From contig NZ_CP098755.1 in the NCBI RefSeq assembly GCF_023746555.1, positions 1,268,001-1,332,000 on the forward strand: 64,000 bases of DNA. The letters are read 5' to 3'. Below the pieces are notes generated by a model. It was not told the DNA's origin. It worked only from the letters and a program-made list of their open reading frames with translations, and did no database searches. The stretch's first letter is position 1. The number at the start of each line of letters is the position of its first letter. Both the position numbers and the translations under genes were made by a program. This DNA comes from Brevibacillus ruminantium (GTDB lineage Bacteria; Bacillota; Bacilli; Brevibacillales; Brevibacillaceae). Positions 26,568 to 34,506 of this stretch are shown here, in pieces.

Positions 26568-26846
26568 TTAGGTTGCTCTGTGTTTGGAGTCCCGCCGTTG
26601 AAAAGACTTCAGCAGATTTCGTAACCCCTCTTCCTGATAAGCCTTTCCATTCATTACGACTGCCGGGAAAGAGGTAAGTCCGAATTCTTTGGCTTTATTC
26701 TCTGACTCGGGGGAAGCCTGTTCTTTCCGCATATCATGCACGACGATACTGCATTTGGAACAGGCCAGTTGGTTCGCCTGTTCAATTAAGGTCTGACATC
26801 TTTCACTTCCCATTGAGTAGACTTCAATTTTCGCCATGCGATACAT
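26568..26846 (-). CDS. small thioredoxin-fold protein
   Basis: 92 residues. The thioredoxin fold is suggested by a first strand (AKIEVYSMGS), the cis-Pro segment GLTSFPAVVMNGK and a C-terminal helix (EGLRNLLKSF). The cysteines are unusual: no CxxC follows the first strand; instead a single Cys17 is followed by a CSKC pair at about 29-32 in the helix. GGAGGGG lies a few bases before the ATG at 26846; an ATG at 26837 is possible. It converges on the persulfide operon and may take part in the same thiol chemistry, but that is position-based inference only. A disulfide or low-molecular-weight-thiol reductase role is possible. Confidence 0.6.
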   Translation of the reverse strand: MYRMAKIEVYSMGSERCQTLIEQANQLACSKCSIVVHDMRKEQASPESENKAKEFGLTSFPAVVMNGKAYQEEGLRNLLKSFQRRDSKHRAT

Positions 26847-26967
26847 CTAGCCCCTCCATGCTTTTCCCTCCTATTCATGATTATCAGCCCTGTAGCTAGG
26901 TAAAGGGTCAAGCGCAATTTTACAAAGAGAAAATTTTGAAAATTATTTTTATAAAGAATAGTTTGTA

Positions 26968-26995
26968 TTGATTTTTAATTTCAATATCGTATAAT
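26968..26995 (+). promoter_or_regulatory. sigma-A promoter of the RpiR regulator
   Basis: TTGATT (26968-26973), a 16-base spacer and a perfect TATAAT (26990-26995) in AT-rich sequence. Confidence 0.65.
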
Positions 26996-27045
26996 GGGTT
27001 TAAATTGGTAAAAGCTGGGCCGTTATACACAGTAGAAAAGAGGGA

Positions 27046-27909
27046 ATGCCTTTGCTGAGCGGAGGATTGCTGAGAATTCGAGAATACCTACAAACGATCA
27101 AGCCATCTGAGCGCAGCGTGGCAGAGTACATCCTGGAGAATCCCCGTGAAGTCATCCGCCTCTCCATCAAGGAATTGGCTGAGCGGAGTCATGCGAGCCC
27201 CGCTGCCATCATCCGTATGTGCAAAAACATGGGATTGGATGGATTCCCAGAGCTGAAGATACGCATCGCCGCTGATTTGCAATCTCCTTCAGCCGGAGAA
27301 GAAGAGTACAAAGAGATACTCCCCTCCGACGACATTCCCACCTTGATCGAGTCTGTCACGGCGAATCACATCTACTCTTTGCGTGAAACGCTCAAGGTAC
27401 TAGACCCGGCCGCCGTAGAACAGGCAGTCCAAGCGATTTATCGGGCGCGGCGCATCGACTTTTTCGGAGTGGGGGCCTCCCAACTGGTCGCCCAGGATGC
27501 CCAGCAAAAGTTCTTGCGGATCGATAAAACAGCAAATGCACATGCTGATGCACATCTGCAAATTACCTCTGCGGTTACACTAACAGACGAGGATGTGGCC
27601 GTCGGGATTTCCTACTCGGGAGAAACCCGTCAAGTCCTTTCCGCTATCACCAGAGCGAGGGAAGCAGGGGCCATTACGATTGGAATCACCAAATTTGGTC
27701 AAAACTCACTCTCCACGCTCGTAGACATCCACCTCACGACCATTTCATCCGAGGCAGACATGCGCAGTGCCGCCACGTCTTCCCGGATCGCTCAATTGGC
27801 TGTAATCGATATGATCTTCATGGGCGTAGCCGCACAGAGCTACGAAAAAGCGGTATCCTACCTGCGAAGGACGCGCAAAGCCGTTCTTGCCGAATTTCGT
27901 ACCGATTAG
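27046..27909 (+). CDS. RpiR/MurR-family transcriptional regulator (HTH + SIS)
   Basis: 287 residues. An N-terminal HTH_6 domain (LSIKELAERSHASPAAIIRM CKNMG region) is followed by a SIS phosphosugar-binding domain at about 125-265, with IDFFGVGASQLVAQDAQQKF and the sugar-phosphate loop AVGISYSGETRQ. RpiR proteins sense phosphosugars such as glucosamine- or N-acetylmuramic-acid phosphates. The ATG at 27046 is very close to its GAGGG site; a TTG at 27052 has better spacing and may be the real start. It lies directly upstream of a sugar ABC transporter, separated by a cre site, so it probably controls that transporter. Confidence 0.9.
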   Translation: MPLLSGGLLRIREYLQTIKPSERSVAEYILENPREVIRLSIKELAERSHASPAAIIRMCKNMGLDGFPELKIRIAADLQSPSAGEEEYKEILPSDDIPTLIESVTANHIYSLRETLKVLDPAAVEQAVQAIYRARRIDFFGVGASQLVAQDAQQKFLRIDKTANAHADAHLQITSAVTLTDEDVAVGISYSGETRQVLSAITRAREAGAITIGITKFGQNSLSTLVDIHLTTISSEADMRSAATSSRIAQLAVIDMIFMGVAAQSYEKAVSYLRRTRKAVLAEFRTD

Positions 27910-27912
27910 ATA

Positions 27913-27926
27913 TGCAAGCGTTTTCA
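27913..27926 (+). promoter_or_regulatory. CcpA-binding cre site
   Basis: TGCAAGCGTTTTCA matches the catabolite-responsive consensus TGNAARCGNWWWCA at every position. It starts 4 bases after the RpiR stop and about 195 bases before the sugar-binding protein gene, so it probably mediates glucose repression of the transporter. Confidence 0.7.
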
Positions 27927-27982
27927 CAAAAGAATCGACCTCACGAGAACACCCACCAACTGACGCACCACTCAGGCTGTTC

Positions 27983-28017
27983 CAGCACCCATTAACCATT
28001 CTCAGCACCCATTAACC
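27983..28017 (+). repeat. two-copy 15-base direct repeat, 20-base period
   Basis: CAGCACCCATTAACC occurs at 27983-27997 and 28003-28017, exactly two helical turns apart, between the RpiR gene and the transporter. A regulator site (possibly RpiR) is the simplest explanation. The rest of the 199-base interval shows no gene and no convincing promoter. Confidence 0.55.
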
Positions 28018-28108
28018 TAACGTCGTTCCACATTACACACCTGTGCCTATACCCATCTCTCATATCTGTTGGCAATAACAAGTTTCTAGATAAATGGAGG
28101 GGTCTGCA

Positions 28109-29479
28109 TTGAAAAGAAAGAGGAGATTGTCACTTTTCAGCTCAGCGCTCTTGTCTGCCGCTCTACTGCTTTCAGCCTGTTCTGGAAGCGGACAGCAGGC
28201 AAACACGGGCGAACAGCCAAGCGCCACGAACAACCAGACCAAAACGGAGCAAATCGAATTAAAGATGGGGTATTACTCCGATCCGCCCACACAGAAAAAG
28301 ATGGAGGAACTGCTGGCCAAGTTTATGGCGAAGAATCCGCACATCAAAATTACCACAGAAACAGGTCCTCATGCACAGTTCTTCCAGAAGCTGAACACAC
28401 AGATTGCCGGTGGAAATGCTCCTGATCTGTGGCTGAGTGACGGGGTGAAGGTTTTTGAGTTTGCCGAGCGCGGTGCACTGAAAGACCTGAAGGACCTCAT
28501 CGACAAGGATTTGAACAAAGATGACTATTACGGGATGGACGCGAACAAAGGGCCTGGCGGAGAAATTTGGGGAGTTCCGCAGGGCGTTCAAATCGGGGTT
28601 CTCTATTACAACAAGGCACTCTTTGACAAAGCGGGCGTGAAATACCCCGATGCCACCTGGACCTGGGATCAGGTGAAGGAAGCGGCTGAGCTGCTCACGA
28701 TTGATGCCAGCGGCAAGAATGCCAAAGACCCGGCTTTCGACGCGACCAAGGTGTCAGAGTACGGCTTTACGATCTTCAGCAGTCCCGTCGGTGTGAGCCG
28801 CGGCTGGTTCCCGCTGATGAAAACCTTTGGTGGCGGCGTGCTGGACCAGAGCCTGCAAAAGGCCGTCCTCGACACTCCGGAAAACAAGCAGGCGGTTGAA
28901 TGGATGGTCGATGGCATGAAAAAAGGCATCTTTCCCGATCCGGTCGATCTGCAAAGCTTCCAGGATCCGTTCAAGCCATTTTTGAGCGGTGTGTCCGGGA
29001 TGCAGATTGATATCTATGCCGCCCGTGTGAAGATGCGTGAATCCGGCTTGAACTTTGATGTGGCACCGCTTCCGGCAGGACCCGGAGGGAAACGCTTTGC
29101 CCCCAGCATCGTCAACTCCTGGGTAATCAGCAAAAAAGCGGATGATAAGAAAACCCAGGCAGCTTGGGAGTGGATCAAATACTGGGCGACCGACGATGAA
29201 GCACAGCGGGAGTGGGCGTCGCTGGGCGAAGCGATCCCGGTCAAGAAAAAGGTGGCTGAGGAAGTGCTCAACTCCGATACGTCGCTCAATGCCAAAGTGT
29301 ATCTGGACAGCATGGAATTTGCCGGCTCCCTCGATGCCAACGCGGTCTTCGGCGAATGGCGCAAAGCGTTTGACGAGCAGATGTTCCCGGTGTTCTCAGG
29401 CGAGGCCAGTGTGGAGCAAGGCTTGAAAAATGCCAATGCCGCAGTCCAAAAGGTGCTGGATGAGTTCTACAAAAAATAA
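28109..29479 (+). CDS. sugar ABC transporter substrate-binding lipoprotein (family 1)
   Basis: 456 residues from a TTG start 6 bases behind GGAGGGG; an ATG at 28094 lies in front of that site and is rejected. The signal peptide ends with the lipobox LLSAC. The carbohydrate-binding fold is shown by ELKMGYYSDPPTQKKMEELL, NAPDLWLSDGVKV and GVPQGVQIGVLYYNKALFDK, and the C-terminal domain INSWVISK-type region reads IVNSWVISKKADD. It binds an unknown sugar outside the membrane. Two MalF/MalG-type permeases follow. No ATPase gene is present; these systems usually share MsmK/MsmX encoded elsewhere. Confidence 0.92.
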   Translation: MKRKRRLSLFSSALLSAALLLSACSGSGQQANTGEQPSATNNQTKTEQIELKMGYYSDPPTQKKMEELLAKFMAKNPHIKITTETGPHAQFFQKLNTQIAGGNAPDLWLSDGVKVFEFAERGALKDLKDLIDKDLNKDDYYGMDANKGPGGEIWGVPQGVQIGVLYYNKALFDKAGVKYPDATWTWDQVKEAAELLTIDASGKNAKDPAFDATKVSEYGFTIFSSPVGVSRGWFPLMKTFGGGVLDQSLQKAVLDTPENKQAVEWMVDGMKKGIFPDPVDLQSFQDPFKPFLSGVSGMQIDIYAARVKMRESGLNFDVAPLPAGPGGKRFAPSIVNSWVISKKADDKKTQAAWEWIKYWATDDEAQREWASLGEAIPVKKKVAEEVLNSDTSLNAKVYLDSMEFAGSLDANAVFGEWRKAFDEQMFPVFSGEASVEQGLKNANAAVQKVLDEFYKK

Positions 29480-29499
29480 AACGCTTACGGGGGGCAGTC

Positions 29500-30468
29500 A
29501 TGAACCTAAATACGGAACTGACTGGTGAACAAAGAGCCGACAAGCGTCCATTTCCGAAGCCCCGAAAAAAAAAGTGGCTGGACAGTGAGGGGAGATGGGG
29601 GATTTTGCTCATCTCCCCCTACCTGGTTCACCTGATCGTTTTTGTTGCCTTCACATCCATAGCGTCGCTGTATTTCAGCTTCACGAATTACGACATGCTG
29701 AATCCTCCCAAATGGACGGGGCTGTCCAATTACCGAAAGATGATGGACGATCCGCTGTTTTGGAAGGCACTGTGGAACACGATTTATTTTACAATTCTGC
29801 TGGTTCCCATCAAGACCGCGCTCGCTTTGGTGCTTGCGGTCGCGCTGAATCAAAAGCTGAAGGGCTTAAAGCTGTACCGGATCGCTCACTTTATCCCGGT
29901 GATCTCTTCCTGGACAGTGATCGCCTATGTAGCTGACTCCATCTTCAATCCCCGCTTTGGCTGGGCCAACTCGCTGTTGGTGAAGCTGGGCATGCAGCCC
30001 AAGAACTGGCTGGCAGACGAGCAGCTGGTGATCCCCGTTCTTGTCGCCGTGGCGATCTGGAAGGGAGTCGGCTATATGATGGTCCTGTTTCTGGCCGGGC
30101 TGCAAAATGTACCGGGCGATCTGTACGAAGCGGCGGAGATCGACGGGGCCGGGCCGCTGCAAAAGTTTTGGCGCATCACCGTGCCGCTGATTTCGGGGAC
30201 GACCTTCCTGGTGTTGATCCTCAGTACCATCAGCGCGTTTCAGAGCTTTGAACAGATTTACGTCATGACGGCCGGAGCGGTCGACGGGATCGCAGGCGGT
30301 CCGAACAACGCCAGCCTGGTGCTGATGCTGCATCTTTTCCGCGAAGGCTTCACCTATTTCCACATGGGCTATGCCTCGGCGATTGCCTGGGTGCTCTTCT
30401 TGCTGCTGTTTGTCTTTACCTACATGCAGATGAGACTGCAAAAACGCTGGGTTCATTACGATGACTAG
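29500..30468 (+). CDS. sugar ABC transporter permease (MalF/UgpA-type)
   Basis: 322 residues with six membrane helices after a basic cytoplasmic N-terminus of about 40 residues. The EAA loop that docks to the ATPase is DLYEAAEIDGAGPLQKFWRI with TVPLISGTT. The N-terminal ILLISPYLVHLIVFVAFTSI is typical of the family. GGGGGG precedes the ATG and the gene starts 20 bases after the binding protein. It forms the membrane channel with the next gene's product. Confidence 0.93.
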   Translation: MNLNTELTGEQRADKRPFPKPRKKKWLDSEGRWGILLISPYLVHLIVFVAFTSIASLYFSFTNYDMLNPPKWTGLSNYRKMMDDPLFWKALWNTIYFTILLVPIKTALALVLAVALNQKLKGLKLYRIAHFIPVISSWTVIAYVADSIFNPRFGWANSLLVKLGMQPKNWLADEQLVIPVLVAVAIWKGVGYMMVLFLAGLQNVPGDLYEAAEIDGAGPLQKFWRITVPLISGTTFLVLILSTISAFQSFEQIYVMTAGAVDGIAGGPNNASLVLMLHLFREGFTYFHMGYASAIAWVLFLLLFVFTYMQMRLQKRWVHYDD

Positions 30469-30486
30469 GGAGGAGGGAGAGCACGT

Positions 30487-31305
30487 ATGAAGACGCGAAA
30501 AATACTCGCCTACCTGGCCATCGGAATCAGCTCGCTCATTATGTTTACCCCTTTCCTGACGGCGCTGTTCAACTCTTTGAAGACCGTAGCGCAATACAAC
30601 AAGTACCCGCCGGAGCTGTTCCCAAATCCGATCAAATGGAGCAACTACCCGGAAGTATGGGAGCTGGCCCATTTCAATACCTACACCTTTAACAGCCTGA
30701 CGGTCTCGTTGCTTTCGATCTTGGGAGCGATCCTGTCCAGCTCGATGGTGGCTTACGCCTTCGCGCGACTCCGTTTTCCGTTTCGGGACACGCTCTTCCT
30801 GATCGTGCTGGGGACGATGATGATTCCCGGTGTAGTCACCATTATTCCGCAGTTCATGATCTTCAAGAAACTGAATATGCTGGATACGTTGATGCCGCTC
30901 TGGATCCTGGAATGGCTGGGTCAGCCTTTTGGAATTTTTCTGATGAGGCAGGCGTTTCTGGGCATTCCCCGGGAGTATGAAGAGGCGGCCAAAATCGACG
31001 GGTGCAATCCATTCCAGATTTACTGGCGGGTTGCCATGCCGATGTGCAAGCCATCGCTGGCGACGTTGGCGATTTTAACCTTCATGGCGAAATGGAACGA
31101 AATCCTTGCTCCGGTCATCTATATCACTACCCGGGAAAAGTACACGCTGCCCATCGGCATTCTGTCGTTGAAAGGGCAGTGGACAGGCGGCAACGATCAG
31201 TATTTGGTAGCAGGGGCTTTGATTAGCCTGATTCCGATTTTGATTGTGTTTTTGATCGCGGAGAAATACTTCGTCGAGGGAGCGCGAAGCTCCGGGTTGA
31301 AGTAA
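30487..31305 (+). CDS. sugar ABC transporter permease (MalG/UgpE-type)
   Basis: 272 residues, six membrane helices. The EAA loop reads EYEEAAKIDGCNPFQIYWRV followed by MPMCKPSLATL, and the start KILAYLAIGISSLIMFTPFL is the first helix. AGGAGGGAGAG precedes the ATG, 18 bases after the MalF-type gene. Together with that gene it forms a typical heterodimeric sugar importer channel. Confidence 0.93.
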   Translation: MKTRKILAYLAIGISSLIMFTPFLTALFNSLKTVAQYNKYPPELFPNPIKWSNYPEVWELAHFNTYTFNSLTVSLLSILGAILSSSMVAYAFARLRFPFRDTLFLIVLGTMMIPGVVTIIPQFMIFKKLNMLDTLMPLWILEWLGQPFGIFLMRQAFLGIPREYEEAAKIDGCNPFQIYWRVAMPMCKPSLATLAILTFMAKWNEILAPVIYITTREKYTLPIGILSLKGQWTGGNDQYLVAGALISLIPILIVFLIAEKYFVEGARSSGLK

Positions 31306-31338
31306 CCGATAGAGTTGGAACGATAGGAGAGAGCAAAA

Positions 31339-32355
31339 ATGGAATTTCACCGCTGGGAGTCTAAATGGCTGCAACCCGTCTGCCAGCTCTGGAACACACA
31401 GCTCGGCGATCGTTTTCCGATGAGGGAAGAGCTTCTGCAGCAGAACAGCCTGGATGATCCGCATTTGGTGCCGGAGGGCTCTTGGGTCGCGGTGGAAGCC
31501 AGCAGCCAGCGGCCGGTTGGCATCGTCATCGCCAAGCGGTGGCGAGAAGAGGATTCGGTGACATGGGGAAAAGGGATGGGTTGGATTCAAACGTTGCTGG
31601 TGGATCGTGGGTATCGGAGGAAAGGCGTTGGCACGGCGCTGCTGGAGCGAGCGGAGAAGGCACTCACCTCGTGGAAGGTAGATAAAATCGCGCTGGGAAG
31701 TGATTGGTGGCATTACTTTCCAGGCGTGCCGGAAGAAGAGCAGGAGCTGATGGCTTGGCTGGAGAGGCGGGGGTACCTACGGGGAAGACCGCAATACGAT
31801 CTGCTGGGGCGCAAAGCGGTTGAGGCTGATTCCGATGGAGCCGGACCGGGCTTACTTCCCCTGCTGGAGAGGCCGAATCGGGACGAAGTCCGCTTTCGAA
31901 TGGGTGAGCCGCAGGATCGCGAGCCCCTTCTCTCGTTTTTTCGCCGCTGTTTTCCCGGCCGCTGGGAGTACGAGGCGCTCTGCTATTTTGAAAAAGGGGG
32001 CACCGGAAGAGAGTTTGTGCTCGCCGAGAAAAACGGGAAAATTATGGGGTTTTGCCGCATCAATGACAGCCGCTCGCCGCTGATTGCCCAGAACGTATAC
32101 TGGGCTCCACTTTTTGCCGAGGAGCTGGGCGGGATTGGTCCTTTGGGCATCGATCCGGCCGAACGAGGGCAAGGCTATGGCCGGGCCGTTGTGGAGGCAG
32201 GCATCTATTTCCTTCAGCAGCGGGGAATCAGAACGATCTGTATCGACTGGACTGATCTGGTGGGGTTTTACGAAAAGCTGGGCTTTCAGGTGTGGAAAAG
32301 GTACCAGACATATGCAAAAACTGTGGTAGAAAAGCAGGAAAAAATCCCCGGCTGA
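31339..32355 (+). CDS. tandem-domain GNAT acetyltransferase
   Basis: 338 residues carrying two GNAT domains. The first has the acetyl-CoA loop LVDRGYRRKGVGTALLERA (about 90-108). The second has IDPAERGQGYGRAVVEAG (about 272-289) followed by the LVGFYEKLGFQVW motif. GNAT enzymes transfer an acetyl group from acetyl-CoA to an amine; which domain is active is not readable. It lies 33 bases after the MalG-type permease and shares its direction, so it is probably in the sugar operon. An amino sugar substrate would fit an RpiR regulator plus acetyltransferase, but this is speculative. Confidence 0.85.
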   Translation: MEFHRWESKWLQPVCQLWNTQLGDRFPMREELLQQNSLDDPHLVPEGSWVAVEASSQRPVGIVIAKRWREEDSVTWGKGMGWIQTLLVDRGYRRKGVGTALLERAEKALTSWKVDKIALGSDWWHYFPGVPEEEQELMAWLERRGYLRGRPQYDLLGRKAVEADSDGAGPGLLPLLERPNRDEVRFRMGEPQDREPLLSFFRRCFPGRWEYEALCYFEKGGTGREFVLAEKNGKIMGFCRINDSRSPLIAQNVYWAPLFAEELGGIGPLGIDPAERGQGYGRAVVEAGIYFLQQRGIRTICIDWTDLVGFYEKLGFQVWKRYQTYAKTVVEKQEKIPG

Positions 32356-32368
32356 GCGGGGATTTTTG
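32341..32368 (+). terminator. terminator of the sugar transporter operon
   Basis: AAATCCCCG pairs with CGGGGATTT, a 9-base stem overlapping the GNAT stop codon, followed by five T. Confidence 0.8.
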
Positions 32369-32713
32369 TATGTAACGATTCGGTGCTGCTTTTTCGCTGG
32401 ACGCAGATGTTTACCTGTTTTGGATAAAATCCTGAGCGTCGAGCATGCGCACATGACAGCTATCTCAAACAGATTGCGAACGAGGTTCGGCCATTGGCGA
32501 ACTTCTCGTCCTTGTTGAGGGGACGAGCCGGATCATTTTTGAGTCCTTCGCCTCAAATTTTACGAATATTTCGTATGATTGCGATTACCATGTAGTAGTG
32601 TACGCAACATCTCCACCTTTAGACGCGGATACGCAGAGAAAAGACTTCTTGTGAAAGGAGGTCGGTCTTCATAGCGGTTCACCACAACAGGCAAAGCGTA
32701 AAGGGGAGATCGG
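32356..32713 (+). promoter_or_regulatory. intergenic region with a perfect palindrome overlapping a -10-like box
   Basis: No gene was seen in these 358 bases. TACGAA-TAT-TTCGTA at 32561-32575 is a perfect 6-3-6 palindrome overlapping TATGAT (32574-32579), a possible -10; no good -35 is present. A strong AAAGGAGG at about 32654 has no usable start codon after it. The site may be the operator of the small membrane protein gene downstream. Confidence 0.4.
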
Positions 32714-33076
32714 ATGGGCATTCGACTGATCAAAATTGCCGGGGTCTATTTTGTCATCGCCATCCTGCTGGGGATGTACATGTCAATGTCGCATGAATTT
32801 CAACTGAGAGGCGTCCACACGCATCTCAATCTGGTGGGCTGGGTATCGCTGGCGCTCGCCGGGATTTTCTATCATCTCTTTCCGGCAGCAGCAGCAACCG
32901 GGCTTGCCAAGGTTCACTTTTGGCTGCATAACATAGGGCTTCCTGTCATGATGCTGGGTCTGTGGTTTGTATCGTATGGAAACATGGCTGTCGAGTGGAT
33001 CATCCCGCTGGGAGCCATTCCTTTGATCATTGGCATTATCCTCTTTGTCGTTAATCTTTTTCGGCATGTGAAGTAA
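32714..33076 (+). CDS. small membrane protein related to the heme-copper oxidase subunit I fold
   Basis: 120 residues with four membrane helices. The second begins GVHTHLNLVGWVSLALAG, which matches the His-rich helix of cytochrome oxidase/NO-reductase subunit I (the low-spin haem ligand region). Further His residues occur in IFYHLFP and VHFWLHNIGLP. It is far too short to be an oxidase; Bacillaceae genomes carry such four-helix relatives, usually of unknown function. It may bind haem or serve in oxidase assembly. GGGGAGA precedes the ATG. It is monocistronic, with a terminator about 140 bases downstream. Confidence 0.75.
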   Translation: MGIRLIKIAGVYFVIAILLGMYMSMSHEFQLRGVHTHLNLVGWVSLALAGIFYHLFPAAAATGLAKVHFWLHNIGLPVMMLGLWFVSYGNMAVEWIIPLGAIPLIIGIILFVVNLFRHVK

Positions 33077-33218
33077 AGCACGCCCCGGCGCAATCTTTTC
33101 AGAGACGGAACGGGGAAAAGAAAAAGCATCGGGGGAAAGATGTGCGGTTCGCTCGGCAGAGGTTCGGGCAAAAGTTCGGCGAAAGTTCGGCTGTATTTCG
33201 GTAGAAAGATAAGGGGGA

Positions 33219-33249
33219 AGCCGGCGCGATCAGGTTGCGCCGGCTTTTT
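33219..33249 (+). terminator. terminator after the small membrane protein gene
   Basis: AGCCGGCGC pairs perfectly with GCGCCGGCT around a 9-base loop, followed by TTTT. Upstream, 33147-33201 carries four spaced GTTCG units of no obvious function. Confidence 0.75.
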
Positions 33250-33287
33250 GATTCCCGTTTTCCGCTCTCATTGGGGGACAAAGGTGG

Positions 33288-34412
33288 TTACAGCTTGGCA
33301 AGCAGGTGGGCCAGCAAGGCGCTGCGGGGAGCGAGCTGGTCGATGAGAATATGTTCATACTCAGCGTGCGGGCCGTCTCCTACTGATCCGAGTCCATCCA
33401 GTGTGGGAATGCCCAAGGCCGCTGTAAAATTACCATCGCTGCCTCCTCCGGCGGCTGCTTCCGTCAGAGTGAACCCAAGCTGTTCACCGCATTGGCTGGC
33501 CAGCTCGAACAAGCGGGCCGTTTCCGCCGTCCGTTCCATCGGCGGACGATTCAGTGCGCCAGAAGCCTTCAGCGTAATCCCGTCCAGCTTGGGAACAGCA
33601 CCCAGCACCGCTTTTTGTATGCGCTCTGCTTCAGCCATACTTGTAATACGGACGTCAATATCCAGAAGTGCGTGCTCAGCGACCACATTCGTGCGGTTCC
33701 CTCCCGATGCGATCCCGACATTGACCGTGGTTCCTTTGGCGTAATCGGTTAGGGCGTGCAAATCAATGATCTGCAGAGCCATTTCTTGTATGGCACTGAT
33801 GCCGTCCTCGTGATGGTTGCCAGCGTGAGCGGCTTTTCCTTTGATGGCGAGCTGGTAATGTCCCACCCCTTTCCGTGCGGTTTTGAGCGCCCCTGTATGG
33901 GCAACAGCAGGCTCAGGGACTAGCACAGCCACACTTTTGCGAGCTTCTTCTTCAATCAGGGCACGGGAGGTATCACTGCCTGTCTCTTCATCGCTGGTCA
34001 AAAGAAAGACGATCTTTTTATTCAAAGGCAAGCCCACTTCTCGCAGGGCCCGGAGTGCCCACAAAGCTTGAATATTGCCCCCTTTCATATCGAGGATGCC
34101 CGGCCCGTAGGCTCGGTTTCCTTCCGTGCGAAACGAAAGCCTGCCTTTTTCCCAAACGGTGTCAATATGGCCGGTAATGAGGATTTGTTCGGGTCCATCT
34201 CCGATGGTGTAACGCAGTTGATTGCCCGTTTCCTTCATCGGGATGACGTCTGCTGAAAGTCCCAAATAGCGGTGAAACAATTCCTGAAAAACATCGCCGC
34301 AGTGATCCACAGCCGCTTTGTCATGTGTAGGGGATTCCGCCCGAACGACGCGCTCCAGATCGGATAAAATTTGTTGTTCCGCTTCTTTTAGATAAGACAG
34401 GACAGATGACAT
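33288..34412 (-). CDS. M20-family metallopeptidase (carboxypeptidase G2/glutamate carboxypeptidase-like)
   Basis: 374 residues. The two-zinc M20 site is visible: ITGHIDTVWEKG, GPGILDMKGG, the catalytic Glu pair in TSDEETGSD, and later SDGNFTAALGIPTLDGLG with GDGPHAEYEH. A dimerisation domain contains KGKAAHAGNHHEDG. M20A/CPG2-type enzymes remove C-terminal glutamate or hydrolyse small peptides in the cytoplasm. The start at 34412 is preceded by AAAGGAGG at 9 bases; a longer frame to 34571 has no ribosome site and no family similarity. The regulator gene lies 94 bases upstream on the same strand. Confidence 0.9.
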   Translation of the reverse strand: MSSVLSYLKEAEQQILSDLERVVRAESPTHDKAAVDHCGDVFQELFHRYLGLSADVIPMKETGNQLRYTIGDGPEQILITGHIDTVWEKGRLSFRTEGNRAYGPGILDMKGGNIQALWALRALREVGLPLNKKIVFLLTSDEETGSDTSRALIEEEARKSVAVLVPEPAVAHTGALKTARKGVGHYQLAIKGKAAHAGNHHEDGISAIQEMALQIIDLHALTDYAKGTTVNVGIASGGNRTNVVAEHALLDIDVRITSMAEAERIQKAVLGAVPKLDGITLKASGALNRPPMERTAETARLFELASQCGEQLGFTLTEAAAGGGSDGNFTAALGIPTLDGLGSVGDGPHAEYEHILIDQLAPRSALLAHLLAKL

Positions 34413-34506
34413 TTTTTCATTCCTCCTTTGAGATGTGGCGATAAAGCTCATTGACAGTACAGGGAATACGATGTGGCCACGAGACGGCGCTGTTTTTTCG
34501 TTTTGG

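Noticed and set aside
32650-32690. AAAGGAGG followed by a possible short ORF
   Set aside because: No ATG, GTG or TTG lies at a usable distance.
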